This document shows positions 20,261 through 21,171 of a stretch of 21,171 nt of DNA, one piece after another; positions within the stretch are counted from its first letter, which is position 1; each line of letters starts with the position of its first letter. Source of the DNA: a virus; IMG/VR virus record IMGVR_UViG_3300036770_005957, positions 1-21,171 of that record; one strand, 5' to 3'. The notes beneath the pieces were generated by a model. It was not told where the DNA came from, did no database searches, and saw only the letters and a program-made list of their open reading frames with translations. The position numbers were made by a program, and so were the translations under genes.

Positions 20261-21171
20261 ATGGTTACCCGTCGCCCTCTTGTCGTTCAAGATGGTTATG
20301 TCGCTGAGCTTCCTGTTGGCGATACGGTAACTGCTGGCACTTCGACGACTGAAGTTGTTGCTGGTAGTGGTTTAGTCGGTGGCGGCTCGGTTTCCAACAG
20401 CCCCCGTCTCGATTTGGCCTTGGCGCCGAACCCGAGTGGTGTTATTTACGTTGGTGATGCGCTGGGTCTCGACGGTGCTGCTCAGATTTCTGCTGATATT
20501 GCTTTAGCCAGTGGCTCTGCTGCTGCAGTTCTTGCTGATTCGGCGCTGGCTAGCGGAAATGCGTCCTTGGCGACGGCTAATGCTGCACTTGCGTCAGGTA
20601 ATGCTGCACTGGCTTTAGTTCCGACTCTTGGCGGCGGTGGCGGCGGCACGGTTGCTCGGTTCACAGCTGCGAGTGCTGTTGCGTCTGGGTATGTGGTTGG
20701 TGTTGACGATGCTGGGAAAGTACAGAGTGTTAGGGCGGCAGTTACGGATAACAGTAATCCGATGAGTTTTCCTAGTGCTGCAGTTGTTTTTGAGTCTGCC
20801 GGTGTTAACCCAACTTCTATAACTTACGACTCTACTAACGATCGAGTTGTCATTGCCTATCGAGATGTTGGCAACTCTTTTTCCGGTACCGCTGTTGTTG
20901 GAAGCGTTTCCGGTACATCTATTTCCTTCGGTACTCCCATCGTTTTTCGTTCATCTAACTCCCCTTACATTTCTACTGTTTACGACTCTACTAATAACCG
21001 AGTCGTTATTGCTTACCAAGGCAACTCCAGTTACGGCACCGCGATCGTTGGTACCGTCTCCGGTACATCCATCTCTTTCGGCACCGCTGTCGTTTTCGAA
21101 TCTGCTTCCTCTTCTTGGATCTCTACCACCTACGACTCCACTAACAACCGAGTTGTTATCGCTTATCGAGA
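20261..21171 (+). CDS. Tail-fibre protein with shaft and 50-residue repeats (3' end beyond window)
   Basis: The frame starts at ATG 20261 and is open at the window edge, so at least 303 residues are present. The N-terminus MVTRRPLVVQDGYVAELPVG leads to a Gly-rich shaft (VVAGSGLVGGGSVSNSPRLD). Three 14-residue units ALASGSAAAVLADS, ALASGNASLATANA and ALASGNAALALVP follow. After a Gly run (GGGGGG at about 127-132) there are repeats with YDSTNNRVVIAYR, GTAVVG and SGTSISFG, about 50 residues each, as in beta-propeller-like or fibre adhesins. It is the likely receptor-binding protein of the second cassette. Confidence 0.85.
   Translation, partial: MVTRRPLVVQDGYVAELPVGDTVTAGTSTTEVVAGSGLVGGGSVSNSPRLDLALAPNPSGVIYVGDALGLDGAAQISADIALASGSAAAVLADSALASGNASLATANAALASGNAALALVPTLGGGGGGTVARFTAASAVASGYVVGVDDAGKVQSVRAAVTDNSNPMSFPSAAVVFESAGVNPTSITYDSTNDRVVIAYRDVGNSFSGTAVVGSVSGTSISFGTPIVFRSSNSPYISTVYDSTNNRVVIAYQGNSSYGTAIVGTVSGTSISFGTAVVFESASSSWISTTYDSTNNRVVIAYR
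20501..20623 (+). repeat. 42-nt (14-residue) shaft repeats in second fibre gene
   Basis: Units at 20501-20542, 20543-20584 and 20585-20623 encode ALASG-N/S-A... segments with the same 14-residue period as the repeats at 16143-16268. The DNA has diverged between the units and from the other gene, so the protein pattern is under selection. Confidence 0.85.
20765..21171 (+). repeat. About 150-nt repeats encoding 50-residue beta modules (open at edge)
   Basis: Units begin at 20765 (159 bases), 20924 (150 bases) and 21074 (98 bases present). Each encodes S-F-x-(T/S)-x-x-V-F-(E/R)-S, then YDSTN-(N/D)-RVVIAY and GTA-(V/I)-VG-(S/T)-VSGTSI. Units two and three share many bases and continue beyond the window. 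Confidence 0.9.

Noticed and set aside
14415-21171. Diversity-generating retroelement linked to the fibre genes
   Set aside because: No reverse transcriptase and no template/variable repeat pair with adenine-specific differences is seen; the repeats are explained by protein modules.
1-21171. CRISPR array or prophage attachment site
   Set aside because: No regularly spaced repeats with unique spacers are seen, the tandem repeats are all coding, and there is no integrase or tRNA-end duplication.

Overview
The window reads as part of a tailed-phage genome, most likely a large lytic phage of marine or freshwater picocyanobacteria (Synechococcus/Cyanobium type). From memory, not from a search, several small proteins look like families common in cyanophages: the Cys-rich protein at 387-650, the 41-residue basic protein at 15334-15459, the paired proteins ending in VEIQPP, and the tail-assembly chaperone-like protein at 19085-19594. 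A perfect T4-type late promoter octamer lies at 15462-15469. No integrase, terminase, portal, polymerase or photosynthesis gene is visible, so the exact phage group stays open.

Layout. (1) 1-1149: the end of a virion-type gene, a strong terminator, a Cys-rich small protein and a helix-hairpin-helix protein. (2) 1137-1706, minus strand: an HNH-AP2 mobile endonuclease gene that fits exactly between two plus-strand genes. (3) 1698-7469, plus strand: a tightly packed run of probable virion genes, including a 604-residue Pro/Ala/Gln-rich protein, a 514-residue aromatic-rich protein with a split SWIM-like CxC...CxH signature, and a fibre-like protein with an exact 27-nt tandem repeat. (4) 7462-8265, minus strand: a two-gene unit with an excisionase-like HTH protein followed by a Dps/ferritin-like protein. 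(5) 8400-11155, plus strand: two small proteins, a lytic transglycosylase and three probable virion proteins. (6) 11040-13763, minus strand: a regulatory and accessory block with an HNH protein, a winged-helix protein, a coiled-coil protein, a structured GC-rich leader, an HTH protein, an unknown 139-residue protein and a Dam-like protein with a degraded catalytic motif. (7) 13764-14193: an AT-rich divergent intergenic region. (8) 14194-21171, plus strand: a tail-fibre and adsorption module interrupted by a NUMOD/HNH-type gene, with repeated shaft motifs and a duplicated two-gene cassette.

How it fits together: the plus strand carries late virion, adsorption and cell-wall-entry genes. The minus-strand islands carry small DNA-binding proteins, putative homing endonucleases and stress or DNA-modification-like proteins, the pattern expected of earlier-expressed or inserted genes. 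The most unusual items are the Dps-like protein whose ferroxidase ligand pattern is kept except for one residue, the SWIM-like split motif in a virion-type protein, the duplicated [VEIQPP protein + ALASGNAAL fibre] cassette, the Dam-like protein with FPPRS in place of the usual (D/N)PPY, and the overlapping HNH/winged-helix genes with a structured leader downstream.
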